The translations under genes and the position numbers were made by a program. Positions 1-10,592 of a stretch of DNA of 64,000 bases are shown here, one piece after another; the first letter of the stretch is position 1; every line of letters starts with the position of its first letter. The DNA is taken from positions 124,001 to 188,000 of the forward strand of contig VZRG01000189.1 in NCBI GenBank assembly GCA_013397435.1, read 5' to 3'. The notes beneath the pieces were generated by a model. It was not told the origin of the DNA, made no database searches, and saw nothing but the letters and a program-made list of their open reading frames with translations. The DNA is from Erythrocercus mccallii (Eukaryota; Chordata; Aves; Passeriformes; Dicruridae).

Positions 1-1169
1 TGTGATGATTTAAAATAGTCATTAAATTGCACACTTAAACACCTGATTGTGTTGAACTTGTTACAGTATCAAATAAAACTTTAGAAACCCGCTGGCTTTG
101 GAGAGCTGCCTAAATAACTTTTGGCAGGGATAGTTCACACTGGAATTCTTTCTCCTTTGCTTACAGTTCTTCCCATGAAAGCCCACATCTTCTCCTTGCT
201 GGGGCAACACTTTCTAGGTCCCTTGATGGCCCCGTTTATCAAGCAGCTCACATCACACCTATTTCCCAACAACAGGGGAAAAAAGGTACTGACAGCTGCT
301 GGGTTCTTTGGAACCAGTGCAATCGTGACTCAAAGCTTAAAGATTAAATTTCAGGGACACAAATTCCCTTTCCCTCAAACTTCACATCTCACTAGGTTTC
401 ACAAGGAGGCCAGAGATGACCTTGCCTGTGTGTGAGGAACAAGAAGAGGAGAGGTCCTCACATGGTCAGGCCCATTTCAGAAGGAGATGAAGTATGGACT
501 GGAACAGAAATCAAGTGAGAAAGCAGGACTCTTCATCTGGTGACCAGGGATTGGAGAAAGTGAGGAGGAACTCGTGTTCTGGACATGGCCTCCAAGCTTA
601 CTTTTGCCTTTTCCCATTCAATGGTCATGGTTCAATACATAAAACTGCTCCTGGGAGATGGGCTTTCATCTGGGGACATTGCTACACTGCAACACTGCTA
701 CAAGTGCTTGTAGTTAGTACAAATATAGATTCCCTATAGAGAAAGAAGATGCTCTGTAGACAAAAACTTGTTTAATATATGTGTAAACCTTTTCCCATAC
801 TGTGCTTCTGGTCTAACCTGTTCCAGCTAAGGCAGTTCTAGGACACTGTACCTGCAGTATTGAAACACTAGTACAAAAAGAGAATGCAGTAGAAATACAA
901 GATTGTGAGTTCTTTTCTCAGCATGCAGAAAATGTTTCATTTATTTCTATTTTGAGATACCCTTGTATTCTCTTTCTGGTTATGAACCCATGTTTTCCAG
1001 TCACTTGCATTTTATTTTTAAAGTTATGTGTGGAACATAACTCCATAGGCAGCTGTTCTATAGTGTGGCTATAGGCAGGGTTTAAGACAAAAATGTTAGC
1101 TATAAGATGACCTCTGTATCGGATGTCCAAGCTGGCAGAACTGGACATAAATAAAAAATGCTTACATAT
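1..1169. other. Non-coding stretch, nothing recognised
   Basis: AT-rich sequence with no recognisable gene, RNA or repeat. The open frames on either strand (up to 104 codons) have no family features, and their length is within chance for this composition. Confidence 0.6.
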
Positions 1170-1379
1170 TTGGGACCCAGTTCACTACAGCATTTAGGCA
1201 CCTGTTTAAGCAAGCAAGTAAATCTAGTTTGTATCCAGCAAAACACTCCAATTTTGGCTTACATCCCACTGACTTGGATTTTTTTTTTTTTTTTTTGCTC
1301 CAGGGCTTCAGATGGTGTAAATTCTTTTAGCAGTGGTTCAGTGGAGCTACCCTGACTTTCACCAGATGAAAATCTTGCT
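1170..1379. repeat. Decayed ancient amniote interspersed repeat(s)
   Basis: The left part contains 'gggacccag...tccagcaaaacact...cccactgacttgg'. The right part contains 'ggtgtaaatt...ttcagtggagctac...tttcaccagatgaaaatct'. Both resemble very old repeats seen across reptiles and birds, whose consensus includes 'cccattgacttcaatggg' and 'gatttacaccagctgaggatct'. The resemblance is judged from memory and the copy is heavily mutated. A T18 run (1279-1296) interrupts it. Subfamily cannot be assigned. Confidence 0.45.
1279..1296. repeat. T18 homopolymer
   Basis: Eighteen uninterrupted T residues on the plus strand, inside the decayed repeat. It could be a residual poly(A) tail of a minus-strand insertion, but no element body is recognisable beside it, so a simple slippage tract is as likely. 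Confidence 0.9.
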
Positions 1380-4300
1380 AAAAACATTTAATTTATCAGT
1401 GGTATTTAGGAGAAAGGAAAGAATGGTTCTGTTGATGTGCAATGATATCACAAGTGCAAATTAGAAACTGCCTTCCAGGCTGCTCCTGTGTGTAGCATTT
1501 CATGGTTTCATGCAGAATTTAACTTGCAGAAATATGCTTGTGAAATACACAGAATAAGACATAACCCTTGACAGTGTAAATGCTCAGAGATTTATTATCA
1601 GACCTGAGGGGAACTGCAGGATGACGGGGTGTGTTTGGCATGACAGTGACCTTAGAGCAGCTTACAGGGAAGCCAATGGCTTCACTCCTTGTTTCCCCTT
1701 CCCAAGAGCCTCCCCACAGGCAGAGGGTGGGTGGGACAGCATGGAGCCAAGAGGAGGGGAGTATTTCAGAGCAACCCGCATTGGGACTCCAGGTGATGCA
1801 CTCCCTCATTTTTTTACCTTTTTTATATGACTTTTGCTTCTGATTTTAGTTTGAGACAGGTCATTCCTGGTTAGTATTTTCCTGAGACCCCCATAAGAGA
1901 CAGAGGGGCAGGTATCACTAGACTGCATCTCGCTGGGGGTGGAGAGTAAAGGGATACTCTTACAGCAGACACAAATAACATTTTTGCCGTTTCTCCACTG
2001 CATCAACACTTACTCAGTAGTATAATTCACTTGCTGCACTTTTATATTAATATTCTCTCTTGAGACTAGAACCTTTCAAATCTTGGTTGCAAGAAGGTCT
2101 CTCTGAGACAGGTTTTGTTTGTTTGCTTTGTCTTCCAAGTGGACAGTCCAGGTCCTGGCATGAACCAGTACAACCACTCTGCCAAGGTTTTGCTTCATTT
2201 ATTTCTTTAATATAAAAATTCCTTTGGGAGCTTCCTATCAGGTTTGGAAAAGGACAGCAGCAGCTCCTTTCCTGCTTGGGCTCACTGGGACAGCTAAAAG
2301 AGCTTACCCTGGCTTTTGAAAGACAAGGTTTTGGAGTTCTGCTGTTGACTTCAGTAGGAAAAGAACCAGGTCACTATTTAACTCCTGGCATCTCTGGTGT
2401 TAAAGCAATACCAGATGACCAGAAGGAGCAAAACCTTCAGTCCCAGGGTAGGGAAAAAGCAGGTCCCGCCTCCTTGTTATCTGGCTTTCCTACCCGAGGT
2501 CAGCAGATTGTCTCAGGCTCTGCCCTTCAGTGTGTCAGGGATCTAATCAGACTGTGGAGCTCCTGCACACGGCTCATGTGACTCTATTTAAAGCACATTT
2601 TAATTGATCTGACCTTGTATGGGAAATACCTTTGGAGTCCTCATGTGCTGCTCTCTGGGAAGCAGGCACAGTGCTTCAGGGCATAGGCAGTAGAGGAATA
2701 AGCAGACATTTCAGAGTTTGGCCTTTGACTGGAAAAACTGACTTTTAAATATTGTCTCACTGAGACCTTTCCCTTTGCCTGCAACCATGACCCTCCATTT
2801 GTCAGTGCCTGGCAGAGCTACACTTACAAATGCTGCTTGTTTTGAAGTGTGCCACTCATTTTGTTGTACATTACCATTTAAATGAGTTACACTTGTACCT
2901 AAAGGTTTCAGTCTCATGGGGCAAAGTGCTGTGCAAACACAATTTTTTAGCCTAAATAGACAGGGAACGAAAGGGAAGGACAAAGTGGACTACTGTGTTT
3001 GCCTTCAAATTGAGCACATAAAAGTCCTTAAAAATATGTCTCTTCCAATGTCCTTGTCTGAATACAGAGCAAAACATTCAGCTGTGGCAGCTGAAACCCT
3101 GCAGACAGGCTGCAATGGGATGCCATTTTCAAACTGCTCAGTTTTCAAAGTGAAGATAATGTTATTTACTTATGCAAGAGGAAATGAGGGAGAGCTTTGA
3201 TGCGGCTTTTAGGGAGAGAAACAGAAGGAGGAAAACGTAATAATGTATACAAATACATCCATAATGAAAGAAAATGCCAGTACATGGATTGTGCACTTCT
3301 TTGCAAAGCTGTGCATTCTGGGCAAGCACAAGGGAGTGGAGAAGATTGAGGGCAGCTGTGTGTTGCTCCCCTGTTTATATCCTTGGTCTCATTTCTGCTC
3401 AGCCTCATACCAACCAAATAATTTGCAACCCCCCCCCCCATGTATAGCTTTGATGTAGAAATTTTCTAAAACACTCTTGCAAACACAAGGTTTCCTTGTT
3501 TCCTCCTTTTCTCAGTTTTTAAGTGTTTGATAGAACATTGTCAATTCTTGCTGTTGCCTTTTGAATGCGTCACTTGGTCTCTGATCTGTTCTTTAATATC
3601 TAAACTCTGTCTCCCTTTACTAATAATCCTGATGTAAATGCAGTTTACTGTTAGGTGTTGTGCAATGGTAATGAAGTTACTTGGTGGGGTTTTTCTTGAT
3701 AGACAGGTGACCCAGCACATACCAAACTCTGAAATAGCATCAAAACATTAAACTTCAATGACATGTCTCACTTATTTTTCCTCCAAAATCAGAACTAGGA
3801 AATCTATCCAGGTCTAGGTAAGGAAGGTAGTATACTGACAGCATACTGACTAGTTTACCATAGCAACTAAAGATCCCTTTTCAGGTGTGTTAAATTGTAA
3901 ATACAAGATTGACAATTTTTATAAAATTAGTCCCCCATGGTGTGGATGTGCTGCTTGAATTGCTGATGTTATAAAATTCATTAATGTAGTAGATAGGTCT
4001 GTATATGTTGGGAATATGGTCAGGAATCTTGGCTCTGTGTGCACCAGGCATGCAGCTCTACAGTCCTCTCCCCATTAGCAGTGTTAATAACCAGGCTGGA
4101 AAGGAGCACAGCAGTCTGATAGCACCATATGCAAACTAACTGGGAACCTTTGGAAACTCTAGTGCCCTGCCTCCCTCTCCCTGGAAAAACCCTCTGTCTG
4201 CTCTTTGCATGGATGCAGCTGGTTTCCCAGCTGATAGTAACTGAGATGCAAGGCTGCTGGCAGCACTCAAGTGCAAGTTGTTGCATGCATTTCAGGTGGC

Positions 4301-6052
4301 TGCCAATTGTGTTGCTGCGTGCATAGAGCCCCCGATGCTTTGCAGGGGATGATTTAGCTGCAGCCTACCCCAGCAAAACGCTGCAGTAGTTCTGCTGTTT
4401 GTATGTAAGTTTAAAATGTGGCAATACTTTCAACGAAGCCTGCGTGGCTCTGTGTTTACAGAGGTGTTGCATCAGCCTTGCCTTTGTTGTGCTATCATCT
4501 TATCAGAGTGAATGAGTGATGAGTTTTGCCAGCCTACAGTGCTCTCTCACAAACTCTTCTAAAGAACCTGCTGCTCCTTTTCCTTTCTGAAGTGCACCCA
4601 CGTGGGCTGGGGAGGGTCAGTGCATGACCGAGCAGCTCCACTGGTTGACAGAAATATCTGTGGCAACCAGACCACTCAAGTGTTCCTGCTAGTTTCCAGT
4701 CTTTGGGAAGTTCCTGGTCTAGCTTAGTAATGTCACAGATGTCAGTGCCAGCATGGCAGAACCCTGCAGGCTGCCTTAAACCTGCCGGGTTTTGTCATTA
4801 CTACACTGCATTTGCCTAGGTTTTAAACCATTTAATGTCAAGATGGGAGTTTTGTTAGCATTTACATGCATCAGAGGATGAGCACTCCCATTGCCCAGGG
4901 GGATGCGAGACTGATGAAGAAATAACAGATTTCCCTGTGCATTTGGAAAAAGGAGTGAAAAGGCTGTAGTCTTTATTTGCACGCAGAGAGGGGAGTGGTG
5001 ACCATGTGGAAGGACTCAGCTTTGTACTGCAGCCAGCTAAAGTGACAACTTGACAGCCCTGGCAGTGTGCTGGTGACTCACCACACCTATCAATCCAACA
5101 AGAGCTGGAGATTTGCTCTGTATAAAAAGAAACTGCTCTTTTTATTTGCTTTATGTTGGTTTTTGCCTCTTCTAAGATGCATAATGAACCAAGGACAGTG
5201 GTAAGATGTTTCATACCTTAGCAAACAGGCTAAAAACCCATTTTGTGAAAACCTGAACTTGTCCAGCGGCCTTTGCATAGAAACACGGTTTGCTTTTTAT
5301 CTTGGGTGTTTCAGACATGTTCTGACTGCATCATAAAGTGATAGTAGGAAAACTGCAGAACACTAGAGCAGAAGAGAACCTGCAGCTATTAGTAACTCTC
5401 TCTAAGTTGATTGTTCTTCACTAGATCAGCACCATTCCCACACACACCACTAATAGGCTCAATATTAATATTAAAGCAAGACAGCTTTGTCCCATGGTTT
5501 GCACTTCAGGCTATGCATGGTGTCTGGCAGGAGGAGCAGAGTAGCACAGTTTCTAATGGACTTAAAAACCCCTCCCACTAAAGTTGATCTCCTGACATGC
5601 TCCCAGTGACAGTCCCAGCAGACAAAAGGCAGTGTGTGCCTTGGCTAGCGCACAGAAAATTGTGTGCTAGCTGCCTGGCCAATTGCTGCCACAGGGATAG
5701 TGAGATGTCTGACTTGCCTCCTCTTGGTGGAGGAGTTAATTTCCTCCTCTATCTCACTGCCAGTTTTCATGAAACCCTGTGGGGATGTAATTATCACTGA
5801 GATTTCTGTCCCTGATCAGATTTGTTTGATGTTGGCCAACCCTTCTCCCAGTTACTGCTGAAAGGGGGAAAGTGGTGAAATGTACAGTGCTATTGAATAA
5901 TACAGCTCAGCAGTTAGATGCATTCCTATGTGCAGTATGTATCTAAATAATTTGCTATCAGAACTGAGCATGGTATTAGAACAGAAAAATACACAATGAA
6001 GCTATACAGTCCTGAGTGATTCAGTGACTTTTTGTCCTAAACCCGAGGCCAT
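1380..6052. other. Non-coding stretch with a few short tracts
   Basis: No gene recognised. At about 2338-2375 a short segment ('ttgacttcagtagg...aaccagg') resembles the same class of ancient amniote repeat as at 1.2 kb. A C11 run lies at 3429-3439. Short GC-richer patches near 4.0-4.7 kb and 5.5-5.8 kb give small ORFs without family features. Confidence 0.6.
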
Positions 6053-6084
6053 CTGCCTATAATGAGATCTACCTATAATGAGAT
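6053..6084. repeat. 16-bp tandem duplication
   Basis: Two adjacent 16-bp units, 6053-6068 and 6069-6084, both ending 'cctataatgagat', differ at one position (ctg versus cta). This is a recent local duplication; no function is apparent. Confidence 0.9.
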
Positions 6085-6789
6085 ACATCTGAAATAGGGT
6101 TTTGCTTTTCTCAGTAAATAACACCTTTCTCTGCTTTATTCCCAGGAATGAATTGTAAGTAGCTGAGAAGAGAGAATATCAGTGCAGCCAGTCTATCTGT
6201 GCTCCATGGGGTTAGAAAAACTGATAACAGCACTGTCCTGGCATTTGCTGGTGAGGAATTCTGACAGCTCCAGGTTCTGGTTACAGATTACACTGACAGG
6301 TTTACCTGAGAGTACACTCAGGTAAATGCAGTTTGAACTTACATCAGTATTGCTGAAAAAAGGATTTGGTCCTCAGTCCTTCATTCAGGAAATCACCTGT
6401 GTTTTAGAAAGGATGCTCACACACTGTCTTAGCTCCCTGCCATGCTCCAGGAGGCACTTCTCTAATTTACAGGCTTCGTGCACATTATTGAATGGTACCG
6501 AATTAACTGGAGGTGAAAACAATTCTAGCACATTTCTTCAGCTGCTGGCAATACATGTAACTCCATTGTCTTTCATAACAAGTGCTAATTTTACACCTGT
6601 TAAGGACTTGATAAAGAGCGGCTTGGCAGTGCTGTGCCTTCTGGGGTAGATAATGAGCCATTTTGTATCTCTCAGTCCTGGCTTTCTCACTTGCTTGTGC
6701 TGGCTGGAGTGCTATGAGGGTGAGATGTGAATTTTATTTGCTGCCAAGGCTCTTATGTTATTATTCTGCCTCTCCCTTGCTGCTTGTAG

Positions 6790-6872
6790 CCATATGGGTG
6801 ACTCCTCTGGGAATATGCAGGCACTGTATTTTGACTTACAATCCTGTGTGAATGGTTTTCTTGACCTGCATG
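6790..6872 (+). other. Candidate internal exon (83 nt)
   Basis: Seen: a strong acceptor, with a long pyrimidine tract ('ctgcctctcccttgctgcttgtag') ending at 6789, and a consensus donor (CATG|GTAAGT) at 6873. Between them only one frame is open: one leading base, 27 codons starting HMGDSSGNMQ and ending GFLDLH, then one trailing base. The other two frames are stopped. This would be an exon with one base borrowed on each side. I do not recognise the peptide. Its trailing phase cannot splice in frame to the candidate at 10533 (an immediate TGA results). Strong splice motifs arise by chance at this scale, so a cryptic exon, a lncRNA exon, or nothing at all are all possible. Confidence 0.22.
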
Positions 6873-9109
6873 GTAAGTCTTAATATGAGGAGAAAATTTG
6901 AAAATAATCTTGACTTGCACATACCTTTGTCTGAAAAAGTGAGGGGAGCTTTGGAGGTGTTCTAGTGAGAATTTTTTGAAGTCAGTAATTGTGTGGGCCA
7001 TCTGCTGTGAGGGGGAGAGCTGAAAAATGGTAGGTATTGTCTTAAGTGTGCGTAATCCAATTTTTTTTTGTGAATGCAGCCTTTAATCACCACCCTTGCA
7101 AAGTGAGGCATCTGCTTCTGAATTTATGTAGCTGAGACTAATCAGACTAATTCAAGTCTTTCTGTAACAGGCGTAATTGATCAACCTAATATCTTTGCAA
7201 AAAAAAAAAGAAGAATTGTTTATGTTACTCTTTACAATAATGAAGATGAATATTTTAATCACTCTGCAGGGTCGTCTTGAAAGTTGATATAGAAACTTGT
7301 TTTTAAAATACACCTGGTTTTATTTGTTGCTACTTCAAAGCCTGCACTGTGTTTAAAGAGAGAAGAAAGTGCTGATGTGTGTACTTCCTACTGGAATACT
7401 CTTATTCTTGTCTTAGTGCAAAAAGTTATGTTAGTTTGAAATACAACTTAGCCAGAAGTGGGTGTGAAGTATTCTAATGCAAATTGCTATTTTGAACTGA
7501 AGTACTTAGTCTGAGGAGAAGTTTTCAGTTAGCCTTTTCTCATGTTTGCATGCCATGCCAAAATATTTTTGAGCTGACCACCCTGCTGTGAAATTGTTTG
7601 TATATATATTTATGTGCACAGGACATGCATTCAGTATGTTTTGCAAATATTAAAGCAAGCTATTATTAGAAGAGTGCTATTGAGGGTAAACTGAGGAAAA
7701 GCAAAGGCACACGAGCTAGTGAGGCAAGTATGTCTTGGCTCCTTGTTCCTCACTCTGGCTGTTGGAAGATACACCAAATCCCACAGCTTCCAGTATAATA
7801 TTGCCTGGATCTGTCCAAAAGTTTTTGAATCAAATACAGCAATGTTATTTACAGGACAAAAATGCACCTCTGAGAAAAGGGTGCTTATCACTGTAACACC
7901 AACAAATCTGAATTCTCCTCAGTTTGCCTCAGATAGGAATTCACTGATATATTTACAATTGGATATTGTCACATTCCTGAAGAAAGTTGATGCAGATGAA
8001 TTGATTAATTTTATTATACACACAGACACACATTCAGGTGGAAAATTGTGGCAGCAACAACATTGCATTGCTCTGCTTTGTGATCTTGTTAAAATAAGGT
8101 GTTTTATTTGCTGGTGTTGAAAGCTAGGAGAGACATCCCCCTTAAAGCTTCAGATAAATCCTGACATTTCACACACCCCTCAACCCTGGGCAGATTATTA
8201 ACCCCTGAGTGAAGGCTAATGCATAGCGAAAATTATTAATCTACCTAAGTATTTATCTTAATTATTGTTTGCCTACTGTATTAGGGAATGGCTTAATATG
8301 CCAAGGGCAAAAAAGCCCTCTGTGTTTCAATTTAGCAAGTGCCCATGGCACCAGAACTTCTTTTTAAAGGTAGAGAGAATAGCTCTCCTCCCACTGTCCT
8401 TGTGATGGTAACATAAAAAGAGAGGAAACCATAATATTGCACATAGTAGTGAAATAATGCAAATTGATTTGTAAGGCTGTACTAGAGAATAATCAAGGGG
8501 AATGGGAAGAATAAGCCAGTGAGAGTTAACTTAGAAAAACCTGGCATACCTCAACCAAGTCAGAAGCATATGAAAGCTTCCAGCTTGCTTTATTTCACTT
8601 AGTTAATGTTTTGCAGAGTGTTTGCATGTGTGTCCATGTAAGTTTTTCATAAGGTAAATAAACCAACATCCTCCAAAGAATATTTAAGTATAGATAATCA
8701 TCTTGGCTTAATATGTCATGAACATTTGTTGCAAGTGTTCTCATCCTTTCCCCTCTTACCTTTTACAAAAACCGCCTATTAACGTTTGTAGGATGCATCT
8801 GGAATGTTTCTTAACTCCCAAAAGTTGTAGCATAAATATTTTTACTGAATGATGTTACTTGAACGCTATTTTTGGCCTGTTCTTTTGTTTGATGTAGCCA
8901 GGAAACACATTGCTATCCCTGCAGAGTTAGAAAGGGATACCTTGATCTCACAGGTGTTGCCACAGCCCAAGATGTGTTTCATCACTTTGAAAAATTTAGT
9001 CCTGGAACAGTCTTGGTCATAGTCATGGTGCTTTCATGTGGTTCGCTGTTCTATTGGTGGTGTTGTTGGAAGCCTGTTACATTGTCATGCTGGAAGGAAT
9101 TTTTGCTCT
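6873..9109. other. Non-coding stretch, nothing recognised
   Basis: AT-rich sequence. A 133-codon open frame at 7719-8120 (+) is the longest item here, but it has no recognisable motif or flanking splice structure, and its length is within chance. Short A and T runs (for example near 7200 and 7055) are the only simple repeats. Confidence 0.6.
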
Positions 9110-10036
9110 CAGGTGTCTCATCTATTAGTAAGTAATGATCCAGTTCTGTTTAACATGTTATCAATGTTCAGGATGAGGGGATCGGGGCACTCTCAGTCAG
9201 CTTCTTGATAACACCAAGTTGGATGGAAACGTTGATCTGCTGGAGGGTAAGGAGGCTCTACAGAGGGTCCTGGACAGGCTGGATTGATGGGCCCAAGGCC
9301 AGATGTATGAGGTTCAACAAGGTGTGGTGCCAGGTCCTGCCTTTGGGTCACAGCAGCCCTTTGCAGTGCTACAGGCTGGGGACAGAGTGGCTGGAAAATG
9401 GCACAACGGCAAAGGACCTGGGGTGCTGTTGGCATGAGACAGCAGCGTGTGCAAGTGGCCAAAAAGGCCGATGGCATCCTGGCCTGTATCAGGAGTAGTG
9501 TGGCCACAGGACGAGGACAGGGATTGTCCCCCTGCACTCAGTGCTGCACACCCCAAGTGCTGTGTCCTGTTCTGGGCCCCTTATTTCAACAAAGTCATTG
9601 AGGTGCTGGAACAAGTCCAGAGAAAGCCAATGGAGCTGGAGAAGAGTCTGGAGTGTCATTGTTATGAGCAGCTGAGTGAGCTGGGGGTGTATAGCCTGGA
9701 GAAAAGGTTTAGAGGGGGACCTTATTGCCCTCAAAACCTGCCCAAAAGGAGGGTGTAGCAAGGTGGCCTCGTCTCCCTGCCAACAAACAATAGGATGAAA
9801 GGAAAATGCCGTAAGTTATGCCAGGGAAAGTTTAGATTGGATATTAGGAAAAATTTCTTCACAGAAGGGGTTGTCAAGCATTGGAACAGGCTGCTGAGCG
9901 AAATGGTGGAGTAACCACCCCTGGAGGTATTTAGAAGGTGTGTGGATGTTGTGCTTAAGGACATGACTTGACAATGCTGGGCAATGGTTGGACTGAATGA
10001 TCTTTAGTCTTTTCCAACCTGAATGATTCTATGATC
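9110..10036 (+). mobile_element. CR1 LINE, 5'-truncated, 3' end of ORF2 plus 3' UTR
   Basis: The sequence follows the avian CR1 consensus from the reverse-transcriptase core to the 3' tail. Recognisable blocks are 'ggatgagggg' (9172), 'cagaggg..ctggacaggctgga' (9260), 'ggcatcctggcctgtatcagga' (9472), 'gaggtgctgga' (9600), 'ggatattaggaaaaatttcttcac' (9838) and the end 'ttccaacctgaatgattctatgat'. At protein level the fragments DTKL-, FNK, YRLG, VAKKA.GILA and LEKR are in several frames, so the ORF is frameshifted and dead. The RT active-site region that should read FADD reads LLDN (9201-9212), so a catalytic Asp is lost. The 5' end is truncated within the RT palm, which is typical for CR1. ORF2 normally encodes endonuclease and RT for target-primed retrotransposition; this copy cannot. 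The 5' limit is uncertain by about 30 bp. Confidence 0.95.
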
Positions 10037-10084
10037 TGCAGAAATTTGTTAAATCAAATGTCTGTAGTGTTGTTACCAGAGACT

Positions 10085-10158
10085 GCTTGGGCACTGGGCT
10101 GGAGTTGGAACCAGTGATACTGATGGGTCCCTTCCAACTTGGCCTATTCTATGATTCC
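10085..10158 (+). mobile_element. Short CR1 3' tail, second copy
   Basis: Directly after the larger CR1, about 74 bp repeat the family's 3' end: 'gagttggaacc..tgat' followed by 'gggtcccttccaacttggcctattctatgattc'. The wording differs from the first tail ('gtcttttccaacctgaatg'), so this is a different, extremely truncated CR1 subfamily copy rather than a tandem duplication of the first. About 50 bp of unassigned sequence separates the two. Confidence 0.85.
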
Positions 10159-10532
10159 ACGGGCTGTTTTAGGCAGGGGGCTTCTCGTGAGCTGAGAGGC
10201 TCAGAGGGGCTTTTCTGAAAGATAGAGGGCCTGGAGAGCCGGTGAGTTTTTTTTCTTTTGCATATGCAGTGGCAGAAAGGTAAGGAAACTGTTGTGAAAA
10301 TGAAGAAAACAGAAGGAGAATTTGGAGAGATAAAGTGAAAGGTAAACTAGGTGGGACTGTACCAAAGCTGTTACTGTCAAGTAATGGGGTTGCATGGAGA
10401 GCAATTATTGGAAGCACTCTGTCTTGCTATTTGATTGCAGTCTCTATCATGATATAATTTTTTTATTTTCTTCCTGGAATGTGGCTACAAACATGATTCT
10501 TTAATGTGTGAGAAGACTCTTCCCACCCTCAG
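10159..10532. other. Short non-coding interval
   Basis: Unassigned sequence between the CR1 tails and the 10.53 kb candidate exon. A good donor-like motif (CCG|GTGAGT at 10240) has no usable acceptor, and all frames upstream are stopped. Small open frames on the minus strand (10169-10417) lack family features. Confidence 0.5.
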
Positions 10533-10592
10533 TCTGATGTTACCATCCTTTCTGAGGAGGAGATCATTGGATTCTCCTCATCTGAGCAGGAG
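10533..10592 (+). other. Candidate internal exon (60 nt, phase 0)
   Basis: Seen: acceptor 'actcttcccaccctcag' ending at 10532 and donor GAG|GTAAGAAG at 10593. The 60 nt between are open in phase 0 as 20 codons, starting SDVTILSEEE and ending SSSEQE, an acidic serine-rich peptide. One alternative frame is also open, giving an Arg-rich peptide. A length divisible by three suits a cassette exon. I do not recognise the protein. It is phase-compatible with the candidate at 28156-28215, though 17.5 kb away. It lies 375 bp after two CR1 tails. Chance or a lncRNA exon remain possible. Confidence 0.25.

Noticed and set aside
7719..8120. 133-codon open frame as a gene
   Set aside because: No recognisable motif, no supporting splice or promoter structure, and a length within chance.
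9205..9964. Overlapping small ORFs on both strands as separate genes
   Set aside because: They are frame-shifted shadows of the CR1 ORF2 and its complement.
10177..10240. Exon ending at the GTGAGT at 10241
   Set aside because: The acceptor is weak and all three frames contain stops.
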